Of a DNA stretch of 34,057 bases, positions 25,192 through 33,844 are shown in pieces (position 1 is the stretch's first letter; every line of letters begins with the position of its first letter). Made by a program: the position numbers and the translations under genes. Under the pieces are notes generated by a model that was not told the origin of the DNA, made no database searches, and saw only the letters and a program-made list of their open reading frames with translations. Origin of the DNA: Halovivax sp. (lineage in GTDB: Archaea > Halobacteriota > Halobacteria > Halobacteriales > Natrialbaceae); NCBI GenBank assembly GCA_007119345.1, contig SKPV01000137.1, positions 1-34,057 on the forward strand, written 5' to 3'.

Positions 25192-26169
25192 ATGGGAAAA
25201 GCGCACTTCGTCGTCAGACGGGTTCTCCAGCTCCTCGTCACCTTCTGGGCCGTCGGCACGGCGCTGTTCCTCATGTTCCGGCTGATGCCCGGCGACCCGA
25301 CGTCGTACTTCGTCTCCGGGCAGATGACCCAGGAAGCGAGACAGCGCATCATCGAAAGTTACGGCCTCCACGAGCCGTTGCACGTCCAGTACGTTCGATT
25401 CCTCGAGAACGCGCTCACCCTGAACTTCGGCCAGTCGTTTCACACGCACGAGCCGGTGCGCGCGGTGATCTGGACCTACCTCCCGAACACGCTGTTGCTG
25501 ATGTTGACGGCGTTCATCGTCGCCTACGCGTTCGGGATCACCGCCGGCGTGTTCACCGGCTGGTACCGCGGCACCCGCGGGGAGAAAGCCACCGTCGTCA
25601 CGGCGCTGGCCGCCCGCAGCATGCCGACGTTCTGGGTCGGACTGATCGTGCTCTGGATCTTCGGCGCGTGGCTCGACGTCATCCCGATGAGCGGCATGCG
25701 GAGTCCGGGCGCCGGATTCGAGGAGACGGGGTTCGTCGAGGCGACCCTCGACCTGCTCTACCACCTCGTGGCCCCGGCGGCCGTGCTGGCGTTCTACTAC
25801 ATGGGCTACCCGCTGCTCATCATGCGCTCGAGCATGCTGGAGGTGCTCTCGGAAGACTTCATCGACGTCTGCCGGGCGAAGGGACTCTCCGAGCGGGCGA
25901 TCATGTTCAAACACGCCGCCCGGAACGCGCTCCTCCCGATCGTGACGGCCTCCGCCATCGCGCTCGGCTACGCCGTGGGGGGCGCGGTGTTGATCGAGAC
26001 GGTGTTCGGCTGGCCGGGAATCGGCAGGGAGATGGTTCGGGCCGTGCTCCGCCGGGACTTCCCGGTCGCTCAGGGGACGTTCATGGTCCTCGCCGCGACG
26101 GTGATCATCATGAACTTCGTCGCGGACCTGGCCTACGGCTACCTGGACCCGCGGGTGACGTACGACTGA
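25192..26169 (+). CDS. dppB: peptide ABC transporter permease, DppB type
   Basis: A 325-aa integral membrane permease subunit. It has the first helix LLVTFWAVGTALFLMFRL followed by MPGDPTSYF, the DppB/OppB N-terminal signature. About six transmembrane helices are visible. The cytoplasmic EAA loop reads FIDVCRAKGLSERAIMFKHAARNALLPIVT near residues 223-252 and contacts the ATPases. GGAVLIETVFGWPGIG, then LDPRVTYD at the end, are further family features. It starts 63 bases after dppA behind a hairpin and ends 11 bases before dppC, so it belongs to the operon. Confidence 0.97.
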   Translation: MGKAHFVVRRVLQLLVTFWAVGTALFLMFRLMPGDPTSYFVSGQMTQEARQRIIESYGLHEPLHVQYVRFLENALTLNFGQSFHTHEPVRAVIWTYLPNTLLLMLTAFIVAYAFGITAGVFTGWYRGTRGEKATVVTALAARSMPTFWVGLIVLWIFGAWLDVIPMSGMRSPGAGFEETGFVEATLDLLYHLVAPAAVLAFYYMGYPLLIMRSSMLEVLSEDFIDVCRAKGLSERAIMFKHAARNALLPIVTASAIALGYAVGGAVLIETVFGWPGIGREMVRAVLRRDFPVAQGTFMVLAATVIIMNFVADLAYGYLDPRVTYD

Positions 26170-26180
26170 GGTGAGACGAG

Positions 26181-27152
26181 ATGGCAGCACCCGACAAATC
26201 GATATTCGACGACCTCGACGCCTACGTCGACGAGACGGAGGAGTACAGCGACCTCCGGCGAACGCTCCGGCTCTGGCGGGAGACGCTCTCCGAGCAGTTC
26301 CGCATGCTCACGTCGGAGCTGACGGTCAAACTCGCGATCGTCACCCTCGCGTTCTTCGCGCTCGTAGCGATCTTCGCGCCCGTTCTGGCCCCGCACGCGC
26401 CCCTCGAGCGCCAGTACGTCGACGGCGTCATGATCGCCCAGTGGGAGCAGCCGGCGTTCTACGGCGGCGAGGAGGGGTTCGTCCTCGGGACCACCGCCGA
26501 AGGCTACGACCTGTTGAGCCAGCTCATCTACGGCTCGCGGGCGGCGCTGCTCGTCGGGTTCATCGCGGCGATCTGTACGGCGGGGATCGGGACGATGGTC
26601 GGGCTCGTCGCGGGCTACTACGGCGGCTTCGTCGACGACCTCCTGATGCGGATCGTCGACTTCATGTACGGCCTCCCGCTGCTTCCGACGGTCATCCTCC
26701 TGGTGGCCGTGCTCGAGCCCTCGCTGTGGAACATCATCTTCGCGATCGTCATCCTCCAGTGGCGCTCGACCGCCCGCGTCATCCGGTCGCAGGTGCTCTC
26801 GCTGCGCGAGCGCCCGTTCGTGAAGGCGGCGAAGGTCTCCGGCGCCAGCGACTGGCACATCCTCACGAGACACCTCGCGCCGAACGTGCTCCCGCTGTCG
26901 TTCCTCTACGGCGCGTTCGCGATCGCGTGGGCGATCCTCGCCGAGGCGGGCATCTCGTTCCTCGGGATGGGCGATCCCGACCGGGTCTCGTGGGGGACGA
27001 TGCTGCAGTCGTCCCGCTCGTACAACGCCTTCGCGGAGGGCGCGTGGTGGTGGTTCGTTCCGCCCGGCATCTGCATCGCGCTCGTCGTCATCAGCGGCTT
27101 TCTCATCGGCCGCGGCTACGAGGAGATCACCAACCCCCAGCTGAGAGAGTAA
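26181..27152 (+). CDS. dppC: peptide ABC transporter permease, DppC type
   Basis: A 323-aa permease subunit. A soluble acidic N-terminus of about 45 residues precedes the first helix (VKLAIVTLAFFALVAIFAPVLAPH). The typical DppC insert follows with TTAEGYDLLSQLIYGSRAALLVG. The EAA loop is FVKAAKVSGASDWHILTRHLAPNVLPL near residues 211-237, and the end is EEITNPQLRE. GAGGTGAGACGAG just before the ATG is a Shine-Dalgarno region about 10 bases upstream. It would pair with DppB to form the membrane channel. Confidence 0.97.
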   Translation: MAAPDKSIFDDLDAYVDETEEYSDLRRTLRLWRETLSEQFRMLTSELTVKLAIVTLAFFALVAIFAPVLAPHAPLERQYVDGVMIAQWEQPAFYGGEEGFVLGTTAEGYDLLSQLIYGSRAALLVGFIAAICTAGIGTMVGLVAGYYGGFVDDLLMRIVDFMYGLPLLPTVILLVAVLEPSLWNIIFAIVILQWRSTARVIRSQVLSLRERPFVKAAKVSGASDWHILTRHLAPNVLPLSFLYGAFAIAWAILAEAGISFLGMGDPDRVSWGTMLQSSRSYNAFAEGAWWWFVPPGICIALVVISGFLIGRGYEEITNPQLRE

Positions 27153-27154
27153 CG

Positions 27155-27241
27155 ATGAACGCCCCACGAAAACGGACGGACGACGGACGAATCGGTCGCC
27201 CGGATCGCCGGGTCGCGAATCGCCGGGAGGTGGCGACGTGA
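27155..27241 (+). CDS. 28-codon basic mini-ORF bridging dppC and dppD
   Basis: An ATG two bases after the dppC stop opens a 28-aa frame (MNAPRKRTDDGRIGRPDRRV, then ANRREVAT). Its TGA (27239-27241) overlaps the GTG start of dppD by two bases. The product would be strongly basic with nine arginines in 28 residues, unlike the acidic proteome. It contains the dppD Shine-Dalgarno GGAGG within its last codons. It may be a translational-coupling leader, a microprotein or a chance frame; only the arrangement is certain. Confidence 0.4.
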   Translation: MNAPRKRTDDGRIGRPDRRVANRREVAT

Positions 27242-28317
27242 GCCTCCTCGACGTCGAGAACCTCGAGGTCTACTACGAGAGCGACGAGGGACCGGTGCGC
27301 GCCGTCGACGACGTCTCGTTCTCGATCGAGGAGGGCGAGAACGTCGGCATCGTCGGCGAGTCGGGCTGCGGCAAGACGACGCTCGCGCAGGCGATCATCG
27401 GCATCCTCCCCGACGCGGGCTACGTCGACGGCGGCGAGATCCGGTTCCGGGGCGAGGACCTGACCGCGATGTCCGAGAAGCGCCGCCGCGAGTACAAGTG
27501 GGAGGAGATCTCGCTCATCGCCCAGTCCGCGATGAACGCGCTCGATCCCGTCTACACCATTCGAGAGCAGATCGTCGAGGCGATCGAGGTCCACCGCCGG
27601 ACGGCGGGTCGCGTCGAGGCGAACCGGATCGTCGACGAGATGTTCGACCTCGTCGGCCTGGACCGCGACCGCGCCGACGAGTATCCCCACCAGTTCTCCG
27701 GCGGGATGCGCCAGCGGGCGATGATCGCGATGGCGCTGGCGCTGGAGCCGGCGCTCGTCCTCGCCGACGAGCCGACGACCGCGCTGGACGTGATCATGCA
27801 GGACCAGATCCTCAAGCGCGTCGGCCAGATTCAAGACGAGATCGACTCTTCGATGATGGTGATCACTCACGACGTCAGCGTCGTGGCGGAGACCTGCGAC
27901 CGCGTCATCGTCATGTACGCCGGCCAGATCGCCGAAGAGGGGCCGGTCGAGGAGATCTTCGAGCGCCCCTACCACCCCTACACGATCGGCCTGAAGCGGG
28001 CGTTCCCCAACATCCGCAAGTCCGACCAGGATCTCATGAGCATGGCCGGCTACCCGCCGGACCTTGCGGATCCGCCCGACGGCTGTCGCTTCGCCGAACG
28101 CTGTCCGATGGCCACCGAGACGTGCTGGGACGAGCATCCGCCCGCGATGCACGTCAACGGGCTGCGGAGCTACTGCCACTACGCGGACGAGATCGACGAG
28201 AACTTCCGGCCGATCGCCGACCGACCCGAGACGTGGGCCCAGTCCGACGCCGCCGAGCGACCGGTGGAGGAACCGCCTACGGCCACCGACGGGAGCGGAG
28301 GTGAGCGCGAGCCGTGA
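27238..28317 (+). CDS. dppD: peptide ABC transporter ATP-binding protein, DppD type
   Basis: A 359-aa ATPase. Walker A is GESGCGKT (residues 40-47), the signature is FSGGMRQR (153-160), Walker B is LVLADEPT (173-180) and the switch His lies in VITHDVS. The C-terminal oligopeptide-transporter motif reads GCRFAERCPMATETCWDEHPP and ends YCHYADE, so all four cysteines are present at normal spacing. Such cysteines are thought to hold an Fe-S cluster or metal in Dpp/Opp ATPases. The GTG start at 27238 has GGAGG seven bases upstream and overlaps the preceding mini-ORF stop. The stop overlaps the next start as GTGA. Confidence 0.96.
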   Translation: MSLLDVENLEVYYESDEGPVRAVDDVSFSIEEGENVGIVGESGCGKTTLAQAIIGILPDAGYVDGGEIRFRGEDLTAMSEKRRREYKWEEISLIAQSAMNALDPVYTIREQIVEAIEVHRRTAGRVEANRIVDEMFDLVGLDRDRADEYPHQFSGGMRQRAMIAMALALEPALVLADEPTTALDVIMQDQILKRVGQIQDEIDSSMMVITHDVSVVAETCDRVIVMYAGQIAEEGPVEEIFERPYHPYTIGLKRAFPNIRKSDQDLMSMAGYPPDLADPPDGCRFAERCPMATETCWDEHPPAMHVNGLRSYCHYADEIDENFRPIADRPETWAQSDAAERPVEEPPTATDGSGGEREP

Positions 28318-29678
28318 GCCGCGCCGACGACGGCCGCATCCTCCGGGTCGAGGGGCTGAAAAAGCACTTCCCGATCGACGAGGGGTGGATCGCGAGCCTC
28401 GTGAACGCCGCCCGCCGCCGGGAGAGCGATCGCGTCCACGCGGTCGACGGTATCAGCTTCGAACTCAGGGAGGGCGAGACGCTCGGGTTGGCCGGGGAGT
28501 CCGGCTGCGGCAAGACGACGACCGGAATGTCGCTCGTGAAACTCCACGAGCCGACCGACGGGAGCATCTACTACCGCGGGTCGGACATCTCTGACGTCGA
28601 GGGCGCGGAACTGACGGCGTTCCGCCAGAACGCCCAGATGATCTTCCAGGACCCCTTCGAGAGCATCAATCCCCGGATGACGGTGTACGACACCGTCGCG
28701 GAGCCGCTGCGGATTCACGACCTGCCGAACCAGCGCGCCCGGGTCAGGCGCGCCCTCGAGTTCGCCGAGCTGGAACCGGCCGATCACTACTTCGACCAGT
28801 ACCCCCACGAGCTCTCGGGCGGCCAACGACAGCGCCTGGCGATCGCGAGGGCGCTGGTGCTCGACCCGGATTTCATCGTCGCCGACGAGCCGGTGTCGAT
28901 GCTCGACGTGAGCCTGCGCGCCGGCGTGCTCACGCTCCTGGAGCGGATGACCGAGGAGTTCGGCCTCTCGGTCGTCTACATCAGTCACGACCTCTCTTTG
29001 CTGCGTCACATGTGCGATCGACTCGCGATCATGTACATGGGGAAGATCGTCGAGTTGGGCGCCACCGAGGAGGTCATCGAGAACCCGAAACACCCCTACA
29101 CGCGGTCGCTCATCAACGCCGTCCCGGTCCCGGATCCGTCCGCCGGGCGCGAGCGGGTCGAACTCGAGGGCGAGGTGAGCGACGCGATCCACGTGCCCTC
29201 GGGGTGTCGGTTCCGCATGCGCTGTTCGGCGGTCATCCCGCCGGATATCGACATCGAACAGGAGGCCTACCGCGACGTGATGACGCTGCGCGATCAGCTG
29301 GAAGACGGCGACTTCGCCGAGGGCGAGTACTGGGAGCGAGCGGACGATGGCGCACGAACCGACAAGGCGGCGTTCAAGCGGGCGGTTCGCGAGGATCTCC
29401 TCGGCGCGGGGCTCTCGGGCGAGAACGAGGACGTCGTCGAACGGGCGCTCGACGAGATCGCCGAGGGTGCACGCGACGCGGCGATCGCGACCCTCCGCGA
29501 GCGGTTCGAGTCGATCTGCGAAACGGACGTCCCGCCGCTCGTCGAGCGCGCCGACGTCGAGGGCGACCAGGAGATCGCCTGTCACCTCTGGGAAAACCCA
29601 GACGGCATCGACGGCAGGGACGAACGCCTCCGCTCGACGTCCGAAGAGCGCGGCGGCGAAGCGCAGGCGATGGATTGA
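28314..29678 (+). CDS. dppF: peptide ABC transporter ATP-binding protein, DppF type, with extended C-terminus
   Basis: A 454-aa ATPase, about 110 residues longer than usual. The core is intact: Walker A GESGCGKT (61-68), FQDPFESINPRMT (111-123), signature LSGGQRQR (167-174), Walker B FIVADEP (187-193) and ISHDLS. The C-terminal four-cysteine motif is split. Cys298 and Cys304 lie in GCRFRMRC, but the third and fourth cysteines are at 402 (FESICETDVPP) and 423 (IACHLWE). About 90 acidic, helix-rich residues lie between them. The GTG start at 28314 overlaps the dppD stop (GTGA), with GGAGGTG ten bases upstream. It forms the heterodimeric motor with DppD. Confidence 0.95.
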   Translation: MSRADDGRILRVEGLKKHFPIDEGWIASLVNAARRRESDRVHAVDGISFELREGETLGLAGESGCGKTTTGMSLVKLHEPTDGSIYYRGSDISDVEGAELTAFRQNAQMIFQDPFESINPRMTVYDTVAEPLRIHDLPNQRARVRRALEFAELEPADHYFDQYPHELSGGQRQRLAIARALVLDPDFIVADEPVSMLDVSLRAGVLTLLERMTEEFGLSVVYISHDLSLLRHMCDRLAIMYMGKIVELGATEEVIENPKHPYTRSLINAVPVPDPSAGRERVELEGEVSDAIHVPSGCRFRMRCSAVIPPDIDIEQEAYRDVMTLRDQLEDGDFAEGEYWERADDGARTDKAAFKRAVREDLLGAGLSGENEDVVERALDEIAEGARDAAIATLRERFESICETDVPPLVERADVEGDQEIACHLWENPDGIDGRDERLRSTSEERGGEAQAMD

Positions 29679-29681
29679 GCG

Positions 29682-29741
29682 CGGTCTCGGCCGTCGAACG
29701 GTGGGGTAACGCGGTCCGGGTCGCCGAACGGCGGCGCTCAG
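29682..29741. repeat. weak 30-bp direct repeat at the TldD-like gene end
   Basis: 29682-29711 and 29712-29741 agree at about 20 of 30 positions, with GTCGAACGG matched by GCCGAACGG. The second unit includes the stop triplet of the minus-strand gene ending at 29738. This is weaker than the other stop-region duplications here. Confidence 0.4.
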
Positions 29742-31204
29742 GTTCGCAGCGTCGTCGACAGCGACAGCGCCGGCGCGGTCGACGCGACCGGGATGCGCGT
29801 CTTGTGCTTTGCGTCCACGGCCGTGATCGTCTCGCGAACGGCGCCGATCCCCGAGACGGTTTGCAGGTGATCGAGGTCGAAGGCGACGGTGACGTCCTCG
29901 AGGCGACCGGCGGCCTCGCCGTCGCGGAGTCGGACGCCCTCCGCGACCGGGACGTCGAGCCTGCCGGGGGCGTCCGCTCCGACGTGCGCTCGGAGCTCGT
30001 CTCGCGTCGCTTCGGCGGCGATCGGGTCCGGCGGCACCCAGCTCGTCCGGTGTTTGTCGAGCACGGGGTCCGGCGGGCGGGGCTCGCCGAAGCGATCGAT
30101 CCGAACGACGGCGTCGGCGGCGAGATCGTCCGGCGCCGCGTCGCCCGGCTCGATCCCGAGGTGACGCGGCGCGATCCGGGGCGCGTTCTCGGCGGACAGT
30201 CCCGGAACGAGGTTCCCCGCGGGCTGTGCGTTCCGGTCGGCGGCCGTCGCCGTCGAGTGCAGCAGGGTCGCGAGGTCGCCGTCGTCGACGATCGTCACCG
30301 GCTGGGTCGGCCTCGCCTGCGCGTCGTAGGCGCGGGCGGCCCACGAGCCGGGTCGGACGACGTCGTGGATCGTGAGCGACGGCGGCCCGATCCGATCGCC
30401 GACGTCGACCGGTGCGGTCCCGGCGTACCGCGAGTCGGCCGTGAACCACCGCGAGCAGGCGATCGCGAGCTGCGCGGACGCCGCCGGGGATAGCAACGCG
30501 CGAACGTCGTCTCCGGTCGGCGCGTCGTCGGCCCGCTCCATCCCGTCGCGTCGCTCGAGTTCGGTCAGCCACGCCGCCACTCGTTCGGGGAGCTCCGCGA
30601 GGAGCGCGGCGCCGGCGGTCGATCCGGCGTGGCGCCTGACGCCGGTCTCCTCGCCGTCGAACGTGGCGTCGACGCCGACGCGGTCGAGCCGCGTCCGGAC
30701 CGCCCCGCCGGTGCTCGTGGCGACGGTCGTTTCGACGGGATCGACGCGGAGTCTCACCCGAGCTCGCGAGACCTGTCGGTCGGCGATCGCTCCCTCGACC
30801 GCGTCGACGAAGCGGTCGATCGCGGTCTCCGGTTCGATCGCGTCGAATCTGTCGTCGGGCGCGGCCCAGCCGCCGTGGTCGTCGCGGTGGATCGAGTGCG
30901 CGTCGTACCGGGCGTCGCGCTCGTGGGCCCGCTGTCTGGCGCCCCTGGTCGCCCGTTCGACGGCGTCTTCGACGTCCTCCGCGGCGAGCGAGTCGCAGTA
31001 GTGGTAGCCGGCCGTTCCGTCGGCGAAGACGCGACACCACACCCCCGCCGTCGAGACGACGGTCGCGCTCCGCTTCCCTCGCTCGGTGACGACGGCGTCG
31101 ATCCGACTCGCGTCGACGCCGCCGACCTCGGCGTAGGCGACGTCGTCGTCGGACTCGATCCGCGAGAGCGCCACCTCGACCGCGTCGACGATCGCCTGCT
31201 CCAT
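29738..31204 (-). CDS. TldD/PmbA family protein (U62 metallopeptidase-like)
   Basis: A 488-aa protein related to TldD/PmbA, a family of cytosolic peptidases acting on small peptides and on modified peptide precursors. The N-terminal part has SRIDAVVTERGKRSATVVST and WCRVFADGTAGYHYCDSLAAEDVEDAVERA, typical of the first domain. The C-terminal barrel-like part shows PGSWAARAYDAQARPTQPV followed by DDGDLATLLHSTATAADRN and a GNLVPG loop. I see no HExxxH zinc motif, so it is PmbA-like or inactive alone. An ATG at 31219 (MATGGMEQ) is possible. I use the ATG at 31204 because CTTATTGT (31227-31234) lies 26-27 nt before it. Confidence 0.85.
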   Translation of the reverse strand: MEQAIVDAVEVALSRIESDDDVAYAEVGGVDASRIDAVVTERGKRSATVVSTAGVWCRVFADGTAGYHYCDSLAAEDVEDAVERATRGARQRAHERDARYDAHSIHRDDHGGWAAPDDRFDAIEPETAIDRFVDAVEGAIADRQVSRARVRLRVDPVETTVATSTGGAVRTRLDRVGVDATFDGEETGVRRHAGSTAGAALLAELPERVAAWLTELERRDGMERADDAPTGDDVRALLSPAASAQLAIACSRWFTADSRYAGTAPVDVGDRIGPPSLTIHDVVRPGSWAARAYDAQARPTQPVTIVDDGDLATLLHSTATAADRNAQPAGNLVPGLSAENAPRIAPRHLGIEPGDAAPDDLAADAVVRIDRFGEPRPPDPVLDKHRTSWVPPDPIAAEATRDELRAHVGADAPGRLDVPVAEGVRLRDGEAAGRLEDVTVAFDLDHLQTVSGIGAVRETITAVDAKHKTRIPVASTAPALSLSTTLRT

Positions 31205-31226
31205 GCCGCCGGTTGCCATGTCGCGG

Positions 31227-31234
31227 ACAATAAG
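31227..31234 (-). promoter_or_regulatory. TATA box of the TldD-like gene
   Basis: Minus-strand CTTATTGT is centred about 26 nt before the ATG at 31204 but only 11 nt before the ATG at 31219. This favours the shorter protein if the transcript is leaderless. Confidence 0.45.
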
Positions 31235-31254
31235 CCGTTCGCCCGAGCGGGTCC

Positions 31255-31515
31255 CTACCGCCGGCCCCGTTCGCGTCGCCGCTCGGCCTCCGTCTCCGCT
31301 TTCTCCTCCTCGTGGAGCTCGCCCGCCTTCCGCCAGAACTCCCAGGCGCCGGCGACGAGGATGAACGCGCCGATGACCACGCCGGTGACGGGGTCGCCGC
31401 GCCACCAGAAGTAGCCGACGCCCGCGAGCGCGACCAGGATCGAGAGGCCGAGGGAGATCGTCGCGAGAGCCCGCTTTCTGGACGGCGGAACCCGCCGGAG
31501 CCGCTTCCAGGGCAT
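31255..31515 (-). CDS. small membrane protein with charged C-terminal helix
   Basis: An 86-aa protein. A basic start (MPWKRLRRVPPSRKRALAT) leads to two hydrophobic spans, about residues 18-38 and 46-62 (PVTGVVIGAFILVAGAWEF). The last 22 residues are a highly charged helix (AGELHEEEKAETEAERRRER) that may form a coiled coil in the cytoplasm. The ATG at 31515 follows a GTAAACC box about 25 nt upstream. Function is unknown. It lies 50 bp upstream of the TldD-like gene on the same strand, but each seems to have its own promoter. Confidence 0.7.
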   Translation of the reverse strand: MPWKRLRRVPPSRKRALATISLGLSILVALAGVGYFWWRGDPVTGVVIGAFILVAGAWEFWRKAGELHEEEKAETEAERRRERGRR

Positions 31516-31579
31516 GCGAAAACCGTCGTCGGCCGGCTGGTTTACCGTTGCGGTGATCTGCAGTTCGCGCCGCGCCGCG

Positions 31580-31670
31580 TCACTCGTCCGGTTCGTCCTG
31601 CTACCCGGGCCGCCTCTCCGTCCCGGGAGGCCGCGCAACCTGCGCCGTATTTCACTCGTCCGGTTCCTCC
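31580..31670. repeat. 19-nt direct repeat duplicating the M28 peptidase 3' end
   Basis: 31652-31670 (the stop and last codons, EEPDE-stop on the minus strand) recur at 31580-31598 with 18 of 19 bases identical, 72 bp apart. The 53 bases between are unrelated to the gene. The downstream copy is outside the coding region. Confidence 0.9.
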
Positions 31671-33040
31671 CGCCACGGCCACGGTCGATCGTCCTCGCCC
31701 CACGGCCAGTGGCCGATCGCCTTCATCCCGACGTCGTACCCGCCGTCGACGGCCATCTCGCGGATCACGTCCTCGCCGACCGGCTCGATCTCGCGGTCGC
31801 GCTCGGCGAGCTTCGCGACCGCCGTCGCACAGTAGATCGTCAGGTCCCGGAGGTCGCGCACGTCCATCTTGTCGAGCGTGTCGGCGTGGGTGTGCCCCCA
31901 GCCGCGACCCTCGTCGTCCGTTTCCGAGAGGCCCTGGGAGCCGGGTATCCCCCGCTGGACGAACGGCCAGTGGTCGCTGTGGGGGTAGAGGCCGTCCTCC
32001 GTCGCGAGATCGACGTCGAACTCCGCGCCGGTCTCCGCGATCGCGTCGGCGATCCCCTCGAAGCCGTGCGTGTGGACCTTCAGGTCCCGCGAGTAACCCA
32101 CGCCGTCCACGTTGAAGACGCACTTCACCCGGTCGAGGTCGCGCGTCTGGCTCCAGTAGTACGACCCGTAGAGGCCGGTTTCCTCGGCGCCGAAGACGAC
32201 CAGCCGGACCCGCGTCTCGAGGTCGTCCTCGATCGCCTTCAGCGCGCGGGCGACCTCCACCACGAGCACGCAGCCGGCCCCGTTGTCGGCTGCAGCGGTC
32301 CCGACGTCGTGCCCGTCGACGTGGGCGGTGAACAGCACTTCCCGGTCGGTGTCGGGGCCGACGACCGCCTCCACGTTCCGGGAGGTCGCCGGCTCGTTCC
32401 GGCAGTCGACCGCGAGGGTCGCCTCGACGTCCCCGCGATCGCAGTAGCGCAGGAGTCGATCGCCGACCTCCTTGCTCACGCCGACGGCGGGAACCTCCGC
32501 CGCGCGATCGATCTTGCCGACGTCGCCGGTCGGCGGCAGACAGCCCTCGACGTGGTTTCGAAAGAGGAAGCCGTCGGCGCCCGCCTCGACCGCGAGACAG
32601 TACTTCTCCATCCGGTGGACCCAGCGGTCGTAGTCGTCCGGCGTTCGACTCGAGGCCATCGCGATCTTCCCGGACAGATCGACGTCCTCGAAGTCCTCGG
32701 GGACGGCGTGACCGAGGTCGGCGATCTCGCCGGTCACCTCGCCGGCGGGAACCCCGGGGAGCGTGACGAGCTCGTGCTGGTGGGCGAAGCGCTGCTCGGG
32801 TTCGACGCCGTGGAGTTCGAGCGACGCTTCCCCGCGCCACCAGCCGGGGATCGGGAACTCCTCGACCGCGATCCCGTCGAGGTCGTGTTCCTCGAATCGC
32901 TCGCGGACGTACGCTGCGCCGCGATGCTCTCCCTCCTGACCCGGCATCCGGTTGTTCAGATCGACCAGATCCGCCAGCAGCCGCCATCCGACGTCGCTTC
33001 GGTACAGCTCGCCGAGGACGTCGGCGGGTAGCGTGCTCAT
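31652..33040 (-). CDS. M28 family zinc peptidase (aminopeptidase-like)
   Basis: A 462-aa metallopeptidase of the M28 di-zinc group. A protease-associated-like lid (about residues 60-210, with VEAGADGFLFRNHVEG and PAVGVSKEVG) is inserted before the catalytic core. Core motifs are LFTAHVDGHD (His240), AADNGAGC (Asp252, bridging), FGAEETGLYGS (Glu286 general base and Glu287 ligand), FNVDGVGY (Asp312) and GHTHADTLDKMD (His383 ligand). There is no signal peptide, so it is probably cytoplasmic. The start ATG at 33040 overlaps the stop of the upstream remnant frame as ATGA. The best upstream TATA candidate is a weak CGAAATCGG about 30 nt away. Confidence 0.93.
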   Translation of the reverse strand: MSTLPADVLGELYRSDVGWRLLADLVDLNNRMPGQEGEHRGAAYVRERFEEHDLDGIAVEEFPIPGWWRGEASLELHGVEPEQRFAHQHELVTLPGVPAGEVTGEIADLGHAVPEDFEDVDLSGKIAMASSRTPDDYDRWVHRMEKYCLAVEAGADGFLFRNHVEGCLPPTGDVGKIDRAAEVPAVGVSKEVGDRLLRYCDRGDVEATLAVDCRNEPATSRNVEAVVGPDTDREVLFTAHVDGHDVGTAAADNGAGCVLVVEVARALKAIEDDLETRVRLVVFGAEETGLYGSYYWSQTRDLDRVKCVFNVDGVGYSRDLKVHTHGFEGIADAIAETGAEFDVDLATEDGLYPHSDHWPFVQRGIPGSQGLSETDDEGRGWGHTHADTLDKMDVRDLRDLTIYCATAVAKLAERDREIEPVGEDVIREMAVDGGYDVGMKAIGHWPWGEDDRPWPWREEPDE

Positions 33041-33174
33041 TGGAACTTATTCACTCGCCTCGGTGATGCCGATTTCGGAAGCGGCCCCTGCCTCCGGAAC
33101 TGGATGCGCTCGTGGATCGTCCGCGGCCGAATGGAGGCGACGTGCGGTTCGGGACGCGGGCGACGAGCGCAGGA

Positions 33175-33834
33175 GCTGAGGCCGACCAGCGGGGCCGCGG
33201 GGCCGCCGATCGACCGCAGCGGGCCGGGAGCGACGGTCACCGACACGGTTTCCACGTCGCTGTAGTCCTCCCGGAACGACGCGTCCTCGAAGCCGTAGGT
33301 GCCGCCGTCGCGGTCGATCGCGACCCGGTGACTCTCGGTTACGGACCGCGTTTCGCCGGCGATCTCGCCGTTCGCCTCGACAGAAGCCTCGAGGAACAAT
33401 TCGACGTTCCCCGGGCTCGCGCCGAGGTTCGACTCGATCTCGTCGATCCGCTCTTCGAGTTCGGGGACGGTCACCTCGAGGTCGGCCGAGACCGAGTCGC
33501 CGGGTCCGACGGCCGACTCGCTCGTCGCCGCGACGGATTCGGAATCGCTCCAGTAGACGGTCTCGTCCCCCGTCGACCGGACGACGAGGTCGATCTCGAC
33601 GTCGACGTCGGCCGTTCCGTCGGGCGCCTCGGACGCGAGGACGTACTCGCCCTCGGCCGTCGGCGAGACGGCGGTGAAGTAGCGTGACTCGCCTTCGAGT
33701 CGGTCCCCCTCGTCGTGGATCGTCGTCGACTCGACGACCTCGGCGCCGCGGTGAAGCTCCCCGGAGAGCGACCACGCTTCGGTCGCGTCGGCGCCGTCGT
33801 CCCGGTCGGGGTGCCGACGGACGTCCGCTTCTGT
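33175..33834 (-). pseudogene. truncated DUF5305-like protein remnant
   Basis: The minus frame carries a long acidic, beta-rich stretch resembling the haloarchaeal exported family DUF5305. It reads WSLSGELHRGAEVV, GESRYFTAVSPTAEGEYVL, DLVVRSTGDETVYWSDSES, VPELEERIDEIESNLGASPG and SVTVAPGPLRSIGGPAAP. Intact relatives, as I recall them, start with a signal or membrane helix and end with another after PLRSIGG. Here no start codon precedes the domain, because the upstream zinc-ribbon gene stops at 33845. The second helix breaks off at PAAPLVGLSSC and becomes arginine-rich until a stop at 33037. It is best explained as a gene fragment left after deletion at both ends. Confidence 0.65.
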
Positions 33835-33844
33835 CGACGCCGAA

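Noticed and set aside
28179..31040. Very long minus-strand frame (953 codons)
   Set aside because: It is the mirror of dppF and the neighbouring coding regions, arginine-rich throughout, and caused by the high GC content.
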